Below, piece by piece: positions 15,846 to 28,362 of a stretch of 64,000 bases of DNA. The notes beneath the pieces were generated by a model. That model was not told the origin of the DNA and made no database searches. It saw only the letters and a program-made list of their open reading frames with translations. The position numbers and the translations under genes are program-made. The DNA comes from JACMQX01 sp044225675 (lineage in GTDB: Bacteria > Pseudomonadota > Gammaproteobacteria > Burkholderiales > Burkholderiaceae_C). Numbering within the stretch: position 1 is the first letter of the stretch; every line of letters begins with the position of its first letter. The stretch lies in contig JBGAIH010000001.1 of NCBI GenBank assembly GCA_044225675.1, positions 340,467 to 404,466 on the forward strand. Reading direction: 5' to 3'.

Positions 15846-17042
15846 TTACAGCACCTTGGCGATCGACGCGCAGACGTAGTCGATGTTCTTGCTGTTGAGC
15901 GCGGCGACGCACATGCGGCCGGTGTCGGTGCCGTAGACGCCGAACTCGCTGCGCAGACGGACCATCTGGTCCTTGCTCAGGCCCGAGTAGCTGAACATGC
16001 CGATCTGGCGCGTGATGAAGCTCATGTCTTCCTTGACGCCGGCGGCCTTGAGCTTGTCGACGAGCGTGGTGCGCATCTGCTTGATGCGCGTGCGCATGCC
16101 GGCCAGCTCCTGCTCCCACTGGGCGCGCAGCGCGGGCGTGTTGAGCACCGTGGCCACCACCGTGCCGCCGTGGATCGGCGGGTTGCTGTAGTTGGTGCGG
16201 ATCATGATCTTGAGCTGGCTGAGCACGCGGTCGGCCTCTTCCTTGCTGTCGCACAGCACGCTCAGGGCGCCGACGCGCTCGCCGTAGAGACTGAAGCTCT
16301 TGGAAAACGAGGTGGAGACGAAGAAGCTCAGGCCGGAAGCGACGAACTTCTGCACGGCGCGGCCGTCTTCGGCGATGCCGTCGCCAAAGCCCTGGTAGGC
16401 CATGTCGAGGAAGGGCACGAGGCCGCGCGCCTTCACGGCGGCAATGACCTGGTCCCACTGCTCGGGCGTGATGTCGTAGCCCGTGGGGTTGTGGCAGCAG
16501 GCATGCAGCACGACGATGGTGCCGGCCGGCGCGGCGTTGAGCGCGGCGAGCATGCCGGGGAAGTTGACGCTGCGCGTGGCGGCGTCGTAGTAGGCGTAGT
16601 TCTCGACGGTGAAGCCGGCCTGGGTGAACAGCGCGCGGTGGTTCTCCCAGCTCGGATCGCTGATGAGCACCTTGGCCGAGGGGCTGATCCGCTTGAGGAA
16701 GTCGGCGCCGATCTTGAGGCCGCCCGTGCCGCCCAGGGCCTGCACCGTGGCCACGCGGGCGGACTTCACGGGTTCGCTGCCTTCGCCGAACACCAGGTTC
16801 TTGACGGCCGCGTCGTAGGCGGCGATGCCGTCGATGGGCAGGTAGCCACGCGCCTTGGGTGCTTCCATCATCTGCTTTTCGGCCGCCTGCACGCACTGCA
16901 GCAGCGGCAGCTTGCCGGCGTCGTCGTAGTACACGCCCACGCCCAGGTTGACCTTGTTGGGGTTGCTGTCGGCGGCAAACTGCTCGTTGAGGCCCAGGAT
17001 CGGGTCGCGCGGAGCCATCTCCACGGCGGTGAAAAGAGACAT
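15846..17042 (-). CDS. tyrB: Aromatic/aspartate aminotransferase, class I
   Basis: PLP-dependent aminotransferase of 398 aa, the usual length for AspC/TyrB. Visible landmarks are HNPTG around residue 184, the PLP lysine K248 in STSFSKSFSLYGER, and NPPIHGG in the C-terminal part. It transfers amino groups between aromatic amino acids or aspartate and 2-oxoglutarate. It is divergent from uvrB with a 108-base gap, an arrangement recalled from other Comamonadaceae. Whether tyrosine/phenylalanine or aspartate is preferred cannot be decided from the sequence, so the symbol is tentative. Confidence 0.87.
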   Translation of the reverse strand: MSLFTAVEMAPRDPILGLNEQFAADSNPNKVNLGVGVYYDDAGKLPLLQCVQAAEKQMMEAPKARGYLPIDGIAAYDAAVKNLVFGEGSEPVKSARVATVQALGGTGGLKIGADFLKRISPSAKVLISDPSWENHRALFTQAGFTVENYAYYDAATRSVNFPGMLAALNAAPAGTIVVLHACCHNPTGYDITPEQWDQVIAAVKARGLVPFLDMAYQGFGDGIAEDGRAVQKFVASGLSFFVSTSFSKSFSLYGERVGALSVLCDSKEEADRVLSQLKIMIRTNYSNPPIHGGTVVATVLNTPALRAQWEQELAGMRTRIKQMRTTLVDKLKAAGVKEDMSFITRQIGMFSYSGLSKDQMVRLRSEFGVYGTDTGRMCVAALNSKNIDYVCASIAKVL

Positions 17043-17150
17043 GGAATGAAGTCCTTGGATGATGTCAGTAGCGGGGTTTCCGGGGGTGTTGTACCCTGCC
17101 GGATTGGCCCGATTTTAAGGGCTCCGACAGCCGCCCGACGGAAACACAAC

Positions 17151-19325
17151 ATGCCCCGAGTCACCGATACAGCCCAACCGGGCCCCCAGCTCACCCGCAA
17201 GGCCCCCGCCAACGACGCCGCCAGCGAGGCGAAAGCCGCCACGCCCGAAGGCGAGTTCGCGAGCTTTCCCGGCTCGCCGTTCGAGCTGTTCATGCCCTAT
17301 CCGCCGGCCGGGGACCAGCCTGCCGCCATTGCCCAGCTGGTCGAAGGGGTGACCGACGGCGAGGTGTTCCAGACCCTCCTGGGCGTGACCGGCTCGGGCA
17401 AGACCTTCACCATGGCCAACGTGATCGCCCGGCTGGGCCGCCCGGCGATCGTGTTCGCGCCCAACAAGACGCTGGCTGCCCAGCTGTACAGCGAGTTCCG
17501 CGAGTTCTTCCCCAAGAACGCCGTGGAGTATTTCGTCAGCTACTACGACTACTACCAGCCCGAGGCCTATGTGCCGCAGCGCGACCTGTTCATCGAAAAG
17601 GACTCGGCCATCAACGAGCACATCGAGCAGATGCGGCTGTCGTGCACCAAGAGCATCATGGAGCGGCGCGACGTGGTGATCGTGGCCACGGTGTCGGCGA
17701 TCTATGGCATTGGCGAGCCCGAGAGCTACCACCGCATGATCATGACGCTGCGCACCGGCGACAAGATGGGCCAGCGCGACGTGATCGCCCAGCTCATCCG
17801 CATGCAGTACCAGCGCAACGACCAGGACTTCGCGCGCGGCAAGTTCCGGGTGCGCGGCGACACCATCGACGTGTTCCCGGCCGAGCACAGCGAGCTGGCG
17901 ATCCGCATCGAGCTGTTCGACGACGAGATCGAGAGCCTGCAGCTGTTCGACCCGCTGACCGGCCGCATCCGGCAGAGGATCCCGCGCTTCACGGTGTATC
18001 CGTCTAGCCACTACGTCACGCCGCGCGACAAGGTGCTGGCCGCTGTCGAGACCATCAAGCTGGAGCTGGACGGGCGGCTCAAGGAGCTTGTGGCTGCAGG
18101 CAAGCTGGTGGAGGCGCAGCGCCTGGAGCAGCGCACCCGGTTCGACCTGGAGATGCTCAGCGAGGTGGGCCACTGCAAGGGCATCGAGAACTACACCCGT
18201 CATCTGTCGGGCGCCGCCCCCGGCGACCCGCCGAGCACGCTGACCGACTACCTGCCGCGCGACGCGGTGATGTTCCTGGATGAGAGCCACCAGATGATCG
18301 GCCAGCTCAACGCCATGTACAACGGCGACCGGGCGCGCAAGACCACGCTGGTGGAGTATGGCTTTCGCCTGCCGTCGGCGCTGGACAACCGGCCGCTCAA
18401 GTTCGAGGAGTTCGAGCAGCGCATGCGCCAGGTGATCTTCGTCTCGGCCACGCCGGCCGATTACGAGAAGACGCATGCCGGCCAGGTGGTCGAGCAGCTG
18501 GTGCGGCCCACGGGCCTGGTCGATCCGCAGGTGGAGGTGCGGCCGGCCACCCACCAGGTGGACGACGTGCTGCAGGAGATCCGCGCCCGCGTCGAGGTCA
18601 ACGAGCGGGTGCTGATCACCACGCTGACCAAGCGGATGGCCGAGCAGCTGACCGACTACCTGGCCGACAACGGGGTGAAGGTGCGCTACCTGCACAGCGA
18701 CGTGGATACGGTCGAGCGGGTGGAGATCCTGCGCGACCTGCGCCTGGGCGCCTTCGACGTGCTGGTGGGCATCAACCTGCTGCGCGAGGGGCTGGACATC
18801 CCTGAGGTGTCGCTGGTGGCGATTCTCGACGCGGACAAGGAAGGCTTCCTGCGGGCCGAGCGCTCGCTGATCCAGACCATCGGCCGCGCCGCGCGCAACC
18901 TCAACGGCCGCGCCATCCTGTATGCCGACCGCATGACCGACTCCATGACGCGCGCCATCGGGGAAACCGAACGGCGGCGCGCCCGGCAGATCGCCTTCAA
19001 CGAGGCCCACGGCATCACGCCGCGCAGCGTGGTCAAGCGGGTGCGCGACCTGATCGACGGCGTCTACAGCGAGAAGGCCGGCCGCGAAGCCGAGAAGCTG
19101 GAGCTCGAACGCGTCCAGCGCGCCAAGGTCGAGGACATGAGCGAGAAGGACATCGCCAAGGAGATCAAGCGGCTCGAAAAGCTCATGCTCGAGCACGCGC
19201 GCAACCTCGAGTTCGAGAAGGCCGCGCGGGTGCGCGACCAGCTGCACCTGCTCAAGGAGCAGGCCTTCGGCGCGCCGGGCTCGGACAACGTCGTGGTGCT
19301 GCCGCTGCCGGGCAAGGCCGCCTGA
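17151..19325 (+). CDS. uvrB: Excinuclease ABC subunit B
   Basis: DNA-damage-recognition helicase of nucleotide excision repair, 724 aa. Walker A GVTGSGKT is at 78-85. The beta-hairpin that clamps DNA is seen as YYDYYQPEAYVP, Walker B as DESHQM, helicase motif VI as QTIGRAARN, and the C-terminal UVR motif that contacts UvrC lies at about 670-708 (EFEKAARVRDQL). ATG 17151 gives about 35 extra N-terminal residues compared with E. coli, as in other Burkholderiales. No LexA box was recognised upstream. Confidence 0.97.
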   Translation: MPRVTDTAQPGPQLTRKAPANDAASEAKAATPEGEFASFPGSPFELFMPYPPAGDQPAAIAQLVEGVTDGEVFQTLLGVTGSGKTFTMANVIARLGRPAIVFAPNKTLAAQLYSEFREFFPKNAVEYFVSYYDYYQPEAYVPQRDLFIEKDSAINEHIEQMRLSCTKSIMERRDVVIVATVSAIYGIGEPESYHRMIMTLRTGDKMGQRDVIAQLIRMQYQRNDQDFARGKFRVRGDTIDVFPAEHSELAIRIELFDDEIESLQLFDPLTGRIRQRIPRFTVYPSSHYVTPRDKVLAAVETIKLELDGRLKELVAAGKLVEAQRLEQRTRFDLEMLSEVGHCKGIENYTRHLSGAAPGDPPSTLTDYLPRDAVMFLDESHQMIGQLNAMYNGDRARKTTLVEYGFRLPSALDNRPLKFEEFEQRMRQVIFVSATPADYEKTHAGQVVEQLVRPTGLVDPQVEVRPATHQVDDVLQEIRARVEVNERVLITTLTKRMAEQLTDYLADNGVKVRYLHSDVDTVERVEILRDLRLGAFDVLVGINLLREGLDIPEVSLVAILDADKEGFLRAERSLIQTIGRAARNLNGRAILYADRMTDSMTRAIGETERRRARQIAFNEAHGITPRSVVKRVRDLIDGVYSEKAGREAEKLELERVQRAKVEDMSEKDIAKEIKRLEKLMLEHARNLEFEKAARVRDQLHLLKEQAFGAPGSDNVVVLPLPGKAA

Positions 19326-19436
19326 GCGCGGCGCGTGCGAACGGCACAGACGCCCGATCCCGCAGCGGGGGTGCCCGCTTCTCCCTCGTTTACGGGATGT
19401 CCATAATGCCTGACGCCGCTGAATAATCCGCACTGC

Positions 19437-20099
19437 ATGCAAACCGCGATATACCTGATCGAAGACGACACGACCGTGCGCGACTTCGTCGTGCGCGCCC
19501 TGCAGGCCCGGCCCGAGTGGAAGCTCGTGGGCTACTCGGCTTCGCTGGATCACGCGCGGGCCCATGCGGCGGACGCGGCCGCCAATGTCTACCTCGTCGA
19601 TCTGGGCCTGCCCGACGGCCGTGGCGAGGACATCCTCAAGACGCTGTCCAAGAGCAATCCGGGCTCGGAGCTGCTGGTGTTCACCGTGTTCGGCGACGAG
19701 ACGCGCCTGATCGACGCCATCGAGGCCGGCGCCACCGGCTATGTGCTCAAGGGCTGCACCCCCGAGGAACTGATCGTGGCGATCGAGCAGATCCAGGAAG
19801 GCGGCGCGCCGATCTCGTCGCTGCTCGCGCGGCTGCTCCTCAAGCGGCTGCGCACGGCACAGGACTCGCTGCCGCCGACCCGCGCCGACGGTCTGGCCGA
19901 CAACGCGGTGCTCCTGTCAGACCGCGAGAGCGACGTGCTCAAGCTGGTGGCCCAGGGCTACGTCAACAAGGAGATCGCGCGCAAGCTCGACATCTCGGGC
20001 CACACCGTCGGCTCCCACATCAAGAACCTGTACCGCAAGCTCGCCGTGCACACCCGTGTGCAGGTGGTGCGCATCGCGCAGGAGCGGGGGCTGGTTTGA
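19437..20099 (+). CDS. NarL/FixJ-type response regulator
   Basis: Two-domain regulator of 220 aa. The receiver domain has the acidic pocket E9-D10-D11, phospho-acceptor D55 (YLVDLGLPD) and conserved K105. The LuxR-type helix-turn-helix covers about residues 160-205 (LSDRESDVLKLVAQGY, NKEIARKLDISGHTV). It overlaps the sensor kinase gene by 4 bases, so the two form a cognate pair. Target genes are unknown. Confidence 0.92.
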   Translation: MQTAIYLIEDDTTVRDFVVRALQARPEWKLVGYSASLDHARAHAADAAANVYLVDLGLPDGRGEDILKTLSKSNPGSELLVFTVFGDETRLIDAIEAGATGYVLKGCTPEELIVAIEQIQEGGAPISSLLARLLLKRLRTAQDSLPPTRADGLADNAVLLSDRESDVLKLVAQGYVNKEIARKLDISGHTVGSHIKNLYRKLAVHTRVQVVRIAQERGLV

Positions 20100-21967
20100 T
20101 CGCCCGGCTGCTGGGCGCGCTCGGGCGCGTGCAGGCCTGGGTGTGGGTGGCGGCGGCGCTCAGCGTGGTGCTCGTCTGGCTGGCCATCGTCTCGCAGCCC
20201 CGTCCGATCCCGGGCGCCTTCGAAGTCGATACCGCCGAAGTCGTGCTCGAAGGCTCGAGCCTGCCGCCGCGCACCGTGGCGCTGCCGCACATCTGGGACG
20301 ACGAGAAGCCGCCGTGGCAGGGCGACGCGCTCTACGCGCTCGACTGGCCGCGCGCCCTGGTGGCCGACACCACCCGCCCGCTGGCCCTGTACCTGCCCCG
20401 CGTGGGCGCGCGGTTTCGCGTCTGGCTCAACGGCAAGCTGGTGGGCGAGGAGGGCTGGGACACGCCGGGCTACGTGGACACCAGCGTCACACCCCATCTG
20501 GTCACGCTGCCGGCCGACCTGCTGTCGGCCGAGCCGCAGGACAACCGGCTGGTGATCGAGGTGCGCGGCCAGCGGCTGCGCAAGAGCGGCCTGTCGCCGC
20601 CGAGCATCGGGCCGCGCGAGGCCATGACGGCGCGCTACGAGCGGGTCTTCTGGTGGCAGGTCAGCGCAACCTGGATGGTGGCGTCCTGTTCCGTCCTGCT
20701 GGCCGTGCTCGCGGGCCTCATGTGGTTCCAGGGGCGCGAGCGGGTGTTCGCCCTGCTGTCGGCGGCGTCGGCAGCGCTCGCGGTGCGGCTGGTGCTCACG
20801 CCCACCGTCAACCCGCACATGCCGTTCGAGCTGTGGTTTTACCTGCACAAGCTGTCGTTCACGGTCTACTGCGGCTTCCTGTACCTGTTTCTGTGGGACC
20901 TGTTCGACTTCCGCCAGGGGGCCGCTCGCCGGCTGGTGGTCGCGCTGCTGTGGCTCGGGCCCTTGTGGCTGGCTCTGGTGATCGTTGCCGAGAACTACAA
21001 CCTCTACCGCATCTGGACGGGGGTGCTCGCAGTCGTGTCCACCATCACGCTCATGCAGATGTTCCGCCGCGCCCGCTGGGGGCTGGACGGCAACCAGCGG
21101 CTGATGGTGGTGGTGGGACTGGTGACGCTCATCACGGGCGTGCGCGACTTCCTGGTGGTGCAGCTGAACTTCCCGGGCGACGGCGACCTGCGCTGGATGA
21201 CGCCGGGCTCGCTGGTCTTCATGCTCACGCTGGGCTGGGTGCTGGTGCAGCGCACGGCCAGCTACCTGCACCAGATCCACCACATGAACCAGGACCTGGA
21301 GCAGCGGGTCCGCCAGAAGGAGGACGAGCTGCGCCTGGCCTTCGATCAGCTGCGCGACGCCGAGCGGCGCCAGGTGCTGGAGGACGAGCGGCGGCGGCTC
21401 ACGCGCGACATGCACGACGGCCTGGGCAGCCAGCTGGTGCAGACGCTCAACGTGGTGCGCACCGCCGAGCGCACCGACCCGGCCGTGGTGGCTGCCATGC
21501 TCAACCACGCGCTCGAAGAACTGCGCATGACGCTCGACTCGCTCGAGCCGATGGAGGGCGACCTGCCCGCCATCCTGGGCACGCTGCGCCGCCGCATCGC
21601 GCCCGCGCTGGAGGCTGCGGGCATCGAGCTGGACTGGCAGGTCGAGGAGGTGCCGGCCCTCACCGTCGACGGCCGCAACCTGGAGTCGCGCGGCGTCATG
21701 CACCTGTTTCGCTGCCTGCAGGAGGTCTTTGCCAACATCCTCAAGCACGCGCAGGCGCGCCGCGTGACGGTGCGCACCTGGGCCGAAGACGGCCGGGCCC
21801 TGCTCAGCGTCACCGATGACGGCCGGGGCCTGGGCGACGGCTTTCGCGAAGGCGGGCGCGGTCTTGCGAACATCCGGCTGCGCGCGGCCGAGATCGGCGC
21901 GACGGTGCTGTTCGAGAACGCCAAGCCGGGAACACGGGTGATGTTTCGCTTCAGCAGCGTGAGCTGA
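20096..21967 (+). CDS. Membrane sensor histidine kinase (HisKA_3 / 7TM type)
   Basis: Kinase of 623 aa if translation starts at TTG 20096, which overlaps the regulator stop as TTGA; GTG 20129 is an alternative. An N-terminal membrane helix is followed by a periplasmic jelly-roll-like domain (FRVWLNGKLVGEEG), then about seven membrane segments (residues 190-400), a short coiled coil, the HisKA_3 dimerisation helix with H440 in DMHDGLGSQ, and the ATPase domain (DDGRGLGDG, GRGLANIRLR). The architecture matches the 7TMR-DISM class, which often senses carbohydrates or other small ligands; the stimulus here is unknown. Confidence 0.88.
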   Translation: MIARLLGALGRVQAWVWVAAALSVVLVWLAIVSQPRPIPGAFEVDTAEVVLEGSSLPPRTVALPHIWDDEKPPWQGDALYALDWPRALVADTTRPLALYLPRVGARFRVWLNGKLVGEEGWDTPGYVDTSVTPHLVTLPADLLSAEPQDNRLVIEVRGQRLRKSGLSPPSIGPREAMTARYERVFWWQVSATWMVASCSVLLAVLAGLMWFQGRERVFALLSAASAALAVRLVLTPTVNPHMPFELWFYLHKLSFTVYCGFLYLFLWDLFDFRQGAARRLVVALLWLGPLWLALVIVAENYNLYRIWTGVLAVVSTITLMQMFRRARWGLDGNQRLMVVVGLVTLITGVRDFLVVQLNFPGDGDLRWMTPGSLVFMLTLGWVLVQRTASYLHQIHHMNQDLEQRVRQKEDELRLAFDQLRDAERRQVLEDERRRLTRDMHDGLGSQLVQTLNVVRTAERTDPAVVAAMLNHALEELRMTLDSLEPMEGDLPAILGTLRRRIAPALEAAGIELDWQVEEVPALTVDGRNLESRGVMHLFRCLQEVFANILKHAQARRVTVRTWAEDGRALLSVTDDGRGLGDGFREGGRGLANIRLRAAEIGATVLFENAKPGTRVMFRFSSVS

Positions 21968-22024
21968 CCCACAGTTTCATCCATGTCCGGGTGGTATGGT
22001 TCCCGAGCAAAACCATGGGTTTTC

Positions 22025-22050
22025 TGGTATAGTTGAGTTAATTAGTCAAG
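22025..22050 (+). promoter_or_regulatory. iscR promoter: extended -10 overlapped by an IscR-type operator
   Basis: TGGTATAGT (22025-22033) is an extended -10 element with no good -35. The dyad ATAGTTGA...AGTCAAG at 22029-22050 overlaps it and matches the Type 1 site bound by [2Fe-2S]-IscR in E. coli (ATAGTTGACT-like half plus AGTC-like half). This implies feedback repression of the isc operon by cluster-loaded IscR. The leader from here to iscR is about 160 bases and has no convincing gene. Confidence 0.65.
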
Positions 22051-22212
22051 AACAACCCAGCACGATGAAGCCGGCGCCGTTCGCGGACGCTGGCGGGGGC
22101 CCCTCGCTGTCGGCATGCCGGCGCGCCGGGATAGGGCGGAGACGGTGCTTCGGACACCCCCACAGGGGTGCCGGAGCTGGTTATCGATCAGCCTAGCCTG
22201 AAGGAGCTTGCA

Positions 22213-22749
22213 ATGCGTCTCACCACCAAAGGCCGTTTCGCGGTCACAGCCATGATCGACCTGGCCCTGCGCCAGAACAGCGGTCCCGTCACCCTGGCGG
22301 CGATCAGCCAGCGCCAGCAGATTTCGCTGTCCTACCTGGAACAGCTGTTCGGCAAGCTGCGCCGCCATGAGCTGGTCGAGTCCACCCGGGGCCCGGGCGG
22401 CGGCTACACGCTGGGCCGCAAGGCTGCCGACATCACCGTGGCCGACATCATCGTGTCCGTGGACGAGCCCATCGACGCCACCCACTGCGGGGGCAAGGAA
22501 AACTGCCTGGGCGACGGCGGCCGCTGCATGACGCACGAGCTGTGGGCCGCGCTCAACACCCGCATGGTCGAGTTCCTCGACTCCGTCACGCTGCAGAAGC
22601 TGGTGGACGAGCAGATCGCCAAGGGCGTGCAGGTCGAAGACAAGCCCGCCGTCAAACGCGCGATCTCGGCGCAGCCAGTGGTCAAGCCGATCCGCGTGAA
22701 TGCGCCGAACTCGGTCTTCGCGCTCGGCAATGCCTTTGCCAAGTCCTGA
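22213..22749 (+). CDS. iscR: Fe-S cluster assembly regulator IscR
   Basis: Rrf2-family regulator of 178 aa, starting at MRLTTKGRF as in all IscR. The winged helix-turn-helix covers residues 1-65. The [2Fe-2S] ligands are C92, C98 and C105, with H108 as the fourth, so the last cysteine spacing is one residue longer than in E. coli. The C-terminal tail (about 130-178) is poorly conserved and longer than in E. coli. It heads the isc operon and probably represses it through the dyad at 22029-22050. Confidence 0.94.
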   Translation: MRLTTKGRFAVTAMIDLALRQNSGPVTLAAISQRQQISLSYLEQLFGKLRRHELVESTRGPGGGYTLGRKAADITVADIIVSVDEPIDATHCGGKENCLGDGGRCMTHELWAALNTRMVEFLDSVTLQKLVDEQIAKGVQVEDKPAVKRAISAQPVVKPIRVNAPNSVFALGNAFAKS

Positions 22750-22815
22750 CCGGGCCACCGTCACGCAGTTTTCCGGCATTTTTTCGTTTCAGTCGCCAGC
22801 AGCATCGAGCCAGCC

Positions 22816-24036
<1,221 letters not shown>

Positions 24037-24054
24037 AGACTGGAGAAAAGTACC

Positions 24055-24447
24055 ATGGCCTATTCCGAAAAAGTCGTTGACCACTACGAGAACCCCCGCA
24101 ACGTCGGCTCCTTCGACAAGGGCGACGATTCCGTTGGCACCGGCATGGTGGGCGCACCTGCCTGCGGCGACGTGATGAAGCTGCAGATCAAGGTGAACCC
24201 GGCCACCGGCGTGATCGAGGACGCGCGCTTCAAGACCTATGGCTGCGGCTCGGCCATCGCCTCCAGCTCGCTCGTGACCGAATGGGTCAAGGGCAAGACA
24301 CTGGACGAAGCCGCCGCGCTCAAGAACAGCCAGATCGCCGAGGAGCTGGCCCTGCCGCCCGTCAAGATCCATTGCTCCATCCTGGCCGAGGACGCCATCA
24401 AGGCCGCAGTGGACGACTACAAGAAGAAGCATCTCGCCACCGCCTGA
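24055..24447 (+). CDS. iscU: Fe-S cluster scaffold IscU
   Basis: Scaffold of 130 aa on which IscS and ferredoxin build the [2Fe-2S] cluster. The ligands C37, D39, C64 and C107 are all present. LPPVK at 100-104 is the site recognised by the HscA chaperone, encoded downstream. Length and sequence are typical, and iscA starts 3 bases after its stop. Confidence 0.97.
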   Translation: MAYSEKVVDHYENPRNVGSFDKGDDSVGTGMVGAPACGDVMKLQIKVNPATGVIEDARFKTYGCGSAIASSSLVTEWVKGKTLDEAAALKNSQIAEELALPPVKIHCSILAEDAIKAAVDDYKKKHLATA

Positions 24448-24450
24448 GCC

Positions 24451-24774
24451 ATGAGTGTGACCCTGACCGAATCGGCGGCGCGCCACGTCACCCGCTACAT
24501 TGCCAAGCGCGGCAAGGGCGTGGGCGTGCGCCTGGGCGTGAAGACCACGGGCTGCTCGGGCCTGGCCTACAAGCTCGAGTACGCCGACGAGGTGGCCCCT
24601 GAAGACGTGGTGTTCGAGGACCGGGGCGTCAAGGTCCTGGTCGACCCCAAGAGCATGGCCTACATCGACGGCACGCAGCTCGACTTCGTGCGTGAGGGCC
24701 TCAACGAGGGCTTCAAGTTCCACAACCCCAACGAGCGCGACCGCTGCGGCTGCGGCGAGAGCTTCCGTGTCTGA
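24451..24774 (+). CDS. iscA: A-type Fe-S carrier IscA
   Basis: A-type carrier of 107 aa with the three metal-binding cysteines C35, C99 and C101 (CGC near the C-terminus). It delivers clusters, mainly [4Fe-4S], to apoproteins. It stands between iscU and hscB, and a terminator-like hairpin follows its stop. Confidence 0.96.
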   Translation: MSVTLTESAARHVTRYIAKRGKGVGVRLGVKTTGCSGLAYKLEYADEVAPEDVVFEDRGVKVLVDPKSMAYIDGTQLDFVREGLNEGFKFHNPNERDRCGCGESFRV

Positions 24775-24792
24775 CGCGCAGCGCGCGATGCG

Positions 24793-24817
24793 ACAAGCCG
24801 CCTCGCAGGCGGCTTTT
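24793..24817 (+). terminator. Hairpin with U-run between iscA and hscB (attenuator)
   Basis: AAGCCGCC, loop TCGCA, GGCGGCTT followed by a short T run, inside the 50-base iscA-hscB gap. It has terminator form, so part of the transcripts would end after iscA, giving more scaffold and carrier proteins than chaperones. Coordinates may be off by two bases. Confidence 0.65.
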
Positions 24818-24824
24818 TGTTGAC

Positions 24825-25343
24825 ATGAACCTGCAGGACAACGACTTTGCGCTGTTCGGCGTGCCCGAGCAGTTCGCCCAGGACCGTGCGGCCCTGGATG
24901 CGCGCTGGAAGGAGCTGCAGCGCGAGGCCCACCCCGACCGCTTCGCCGCCCAGGGCGCCAGCGCCCAGCGCGTGGCCATGCAATGGTCGGTGCGCATCAA
25001 CGAAGCCTACCAGCGCCTGAAGGATCCGCTGCGCCGCGCTGCCTACCTGTGCGAACTGCGCGGCGCCGCCATCAACGCCGAAACCAATACCGCGATGCCG
25101 CCCGAGTTCCTGATGCACCAGATGGAATGGCGCGAGGCGCTCGACGAGGCGCGTGGCGAGGCCGACCTGCTGGACCTGTCGGCCCAGGTCGCGCGGCTGC
25201 GCCGCGAGCTGCTGCAGCAGTGCGAGCACGCGCTTGACGCGAAGGGTGACGCGCTGGCCGCCGCCCGCCATGTGAGAGCCCTCATGTTCGTCGAGCGCTT
25301 TGCCGGTGAGCTCGACGCGCGGCTCGACCAACTGGGACAATAG
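24825..25343 (+). CDS. hscB: Co-chaperone HscB
   Basis: J-protein of 172 aa that brings IscU to HscA and stimulates its ATPase. The HPD motif is H36-P37-D38 in EAHPDRF, within the N-terminal J domain. The C-terminal three-helix bundle (about 90-172) binds IscU. Its ATG follows the hairpin after iscA. Confidence 0.95.
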   Translation: MNLQDNDFALFGVPEQFAQDRAALDARWKELQREAHPDRFAAQGASAQRVAMQWSVRINEAYQRLKDPLRRAAYLCELRGAAINAETNTAMPPEFLMHQMEWREALDEARGEADLLDLSAQVARLRRELLQQCEHALDAKGDALAAARHVRALMFVERFAGELDARLDQLGQ

Positions 25344-25367
25344 CGGGCTTCCCCCAGAACCAACGCC

Positions 25368-27226
<1,859 letters not shown>

Positions 27227-27227
<1 letters not shown>

Positions 27228-27565
27228 TGCCCGTCATCAAGATCCTGCCCCATCCCGAGTACTGTCCGCAGGGCGCGGAGATCTCGGCGCCCGCGGGCAC
27301 CAGCATCTGCGAGGCGCTGCTCGACAACGACATCGCCATCGAGCATGCCTGCGACATGAGCTGTGCCTGCACGACCTGCCACGTGGTGGTGCGCAAGGGC
27401 TTCGACTCGCTCAACGAACTCGACGAGAGCGAGGAGGACCTGCTTGACCGAGCCTGGGGCCTGGAGCCGCAGTCGCGCCTGTCGTGCCAGGCCATCCTGG
27501 CGCAGGACGACCTCACGGTGGAGATCCCCAAATACTCCATCAACCACGCCAAGGAAAAGCACTGA
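27227..27565 (+). CDS. fdx: ISC-type [2Fe-2S] ferredoxin
   Basis: Adrenodoxin-type ferredoxin of 112 aa that supplies electrons for cluster assembly on IscU. The ligands C42, C48, C51 (HACDMSCACTTC) and C87 (LSCQ) are at the same positions as in E. coli Fdx; C46 is a non-ligand extra. It ends the isc operon. No iscX follows, as is usual in Burkholderiales; the next gene is dnaQ. Confidence 0.95.
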
Positions 27566-27619
27566 GCCGCAGCGCCCGTGCGCTGTCGCCACGGCGCCGG
27601 CTCGGGTAGGATGGCGGCC

Positions 27620-28333
27620 ATGCGCCAGATCGTTCTTGATACCGAAACCACCGGCCTGTCGGCCGAAACCGGCGACCGCATCATCGAAATCGGATGCGTC
27701 GAGCTGGTCGCTCGCAAGCTCACCGGCAACAACCGCCACTTCTATCTCAACCCCGACCGCGACAGCCACGAGGATGCGCTCAAGGTCCACGGCATCAGCA
27801 ACGAATTCCTCAAGGACAAGCCGCGCTTCCACGAGGTGGCCGAGGACCTGCTGGCCTACCTCGAAGGCGCCGAGCTGATCATCCACAACGCGGCCTTCGA
27901 CGTCGGCTTCCTCAACAAGGAGCTGGAGCTGATGGGCCGCCCGCCGCTGCGCGAATGCACTGGCTGCAGCGTGACCGACACGCTGGTCATGGCCAAGGAA
28001 ATGTTCCCCGGCAAGCGCAACAGCCTCGACGCGCTGTGCGACCGCCTGGGCGTGGATAACTCCGGCCGCACGCTGCACGGCGCGCTGCTGGACGCCGAGC
28101 TGCTGGCCGACGTCTACATCAACCTCACGCGCGGCCAGGACGCGCTGCTCATCGACATCGGCGCAGGCGACGCGCAAGGCGTGGCGGCGGTGCGCGTGGA
28201 CCTGAGCGTGTTCGATCTGCCGGTGCTGCGCGCCAACGAGCAGGAGCTGGCCGCCCACGACGAATTGCTCAAGCAGCTCGACAAGGCCTCGGGCGGCAAG
28301 ACCGTCTGGCGGGCCGTTGAAGCTGTGGCATAA
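27620..28333 (+). CDS. dnaQ: DNA polymerase III epsilon subunit (proofreading exonuclease)
   Basis: DEDDh 3'-5' exonuclease of 237 aa. Exo I is D7 and E9 in LDTETTG, Exo II is the NAAFD segment, and Exo III is LHGALLDAELL. The C-terminal tail (QLDKASGGKTVW) would bind the alpha subunit. Start 27620 is preferred since AGGA precedes it at normal spacing; ATG 27611 would add three residues. The stop codon lies within the -10 region of the tRNA gene. Confidence 0.93.
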   Translation: MRQIVLDTETTGLSAETGDRIIEIGCVELVARKLTGNNRHFYLNPDRDSHEDALKVHGISNEFLKDKPRFHEVAEDLLAYLEGAELIIHNAAFDVGFLNKELELMGRPPLRECTGCSVTDTLVMAKEMFPGKRNSLDALCDRLGVDNSGRTLHGALLDAELLADVYINLTRGQDALLIDIGAGDAQGVAAVRVDLSVFDLPVLRANEQELAAHDELLKQLDKASGGKTVWRAVEAVA

Positions 28334-28334
28334 T
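28326..28334 (+). promoter_or_regulatory. Extended -10 promoter of tRNA-Val
   Basis: TGGCATAAT is an extended -10 that spans the dnaQ stop codon, about 29 bases before the tRNA. A 7-base-pair hairpin (TTTCCGG, GACA, CCGGAAA; 28342-28359) lies between it and the tRNA, probably in the removed 5' leader. No good -35 is seen. Confidence 0.45.
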
Positions 28335-28362
28335 CCTTTGCTTTCCGGGACACCGGAAATCA

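Noticed and set aside
15600..17150. Long open extension in front of uvrB
   Set aside because: It runs antisense through the aminotransferase gene. UvrB homology starts at ATG 17151.
17043..17150. LexA (SOS) box upstream of uvrB
   Set aside because: No CTGT-N8-ACAG-like dyad was found in the 108-base gap.
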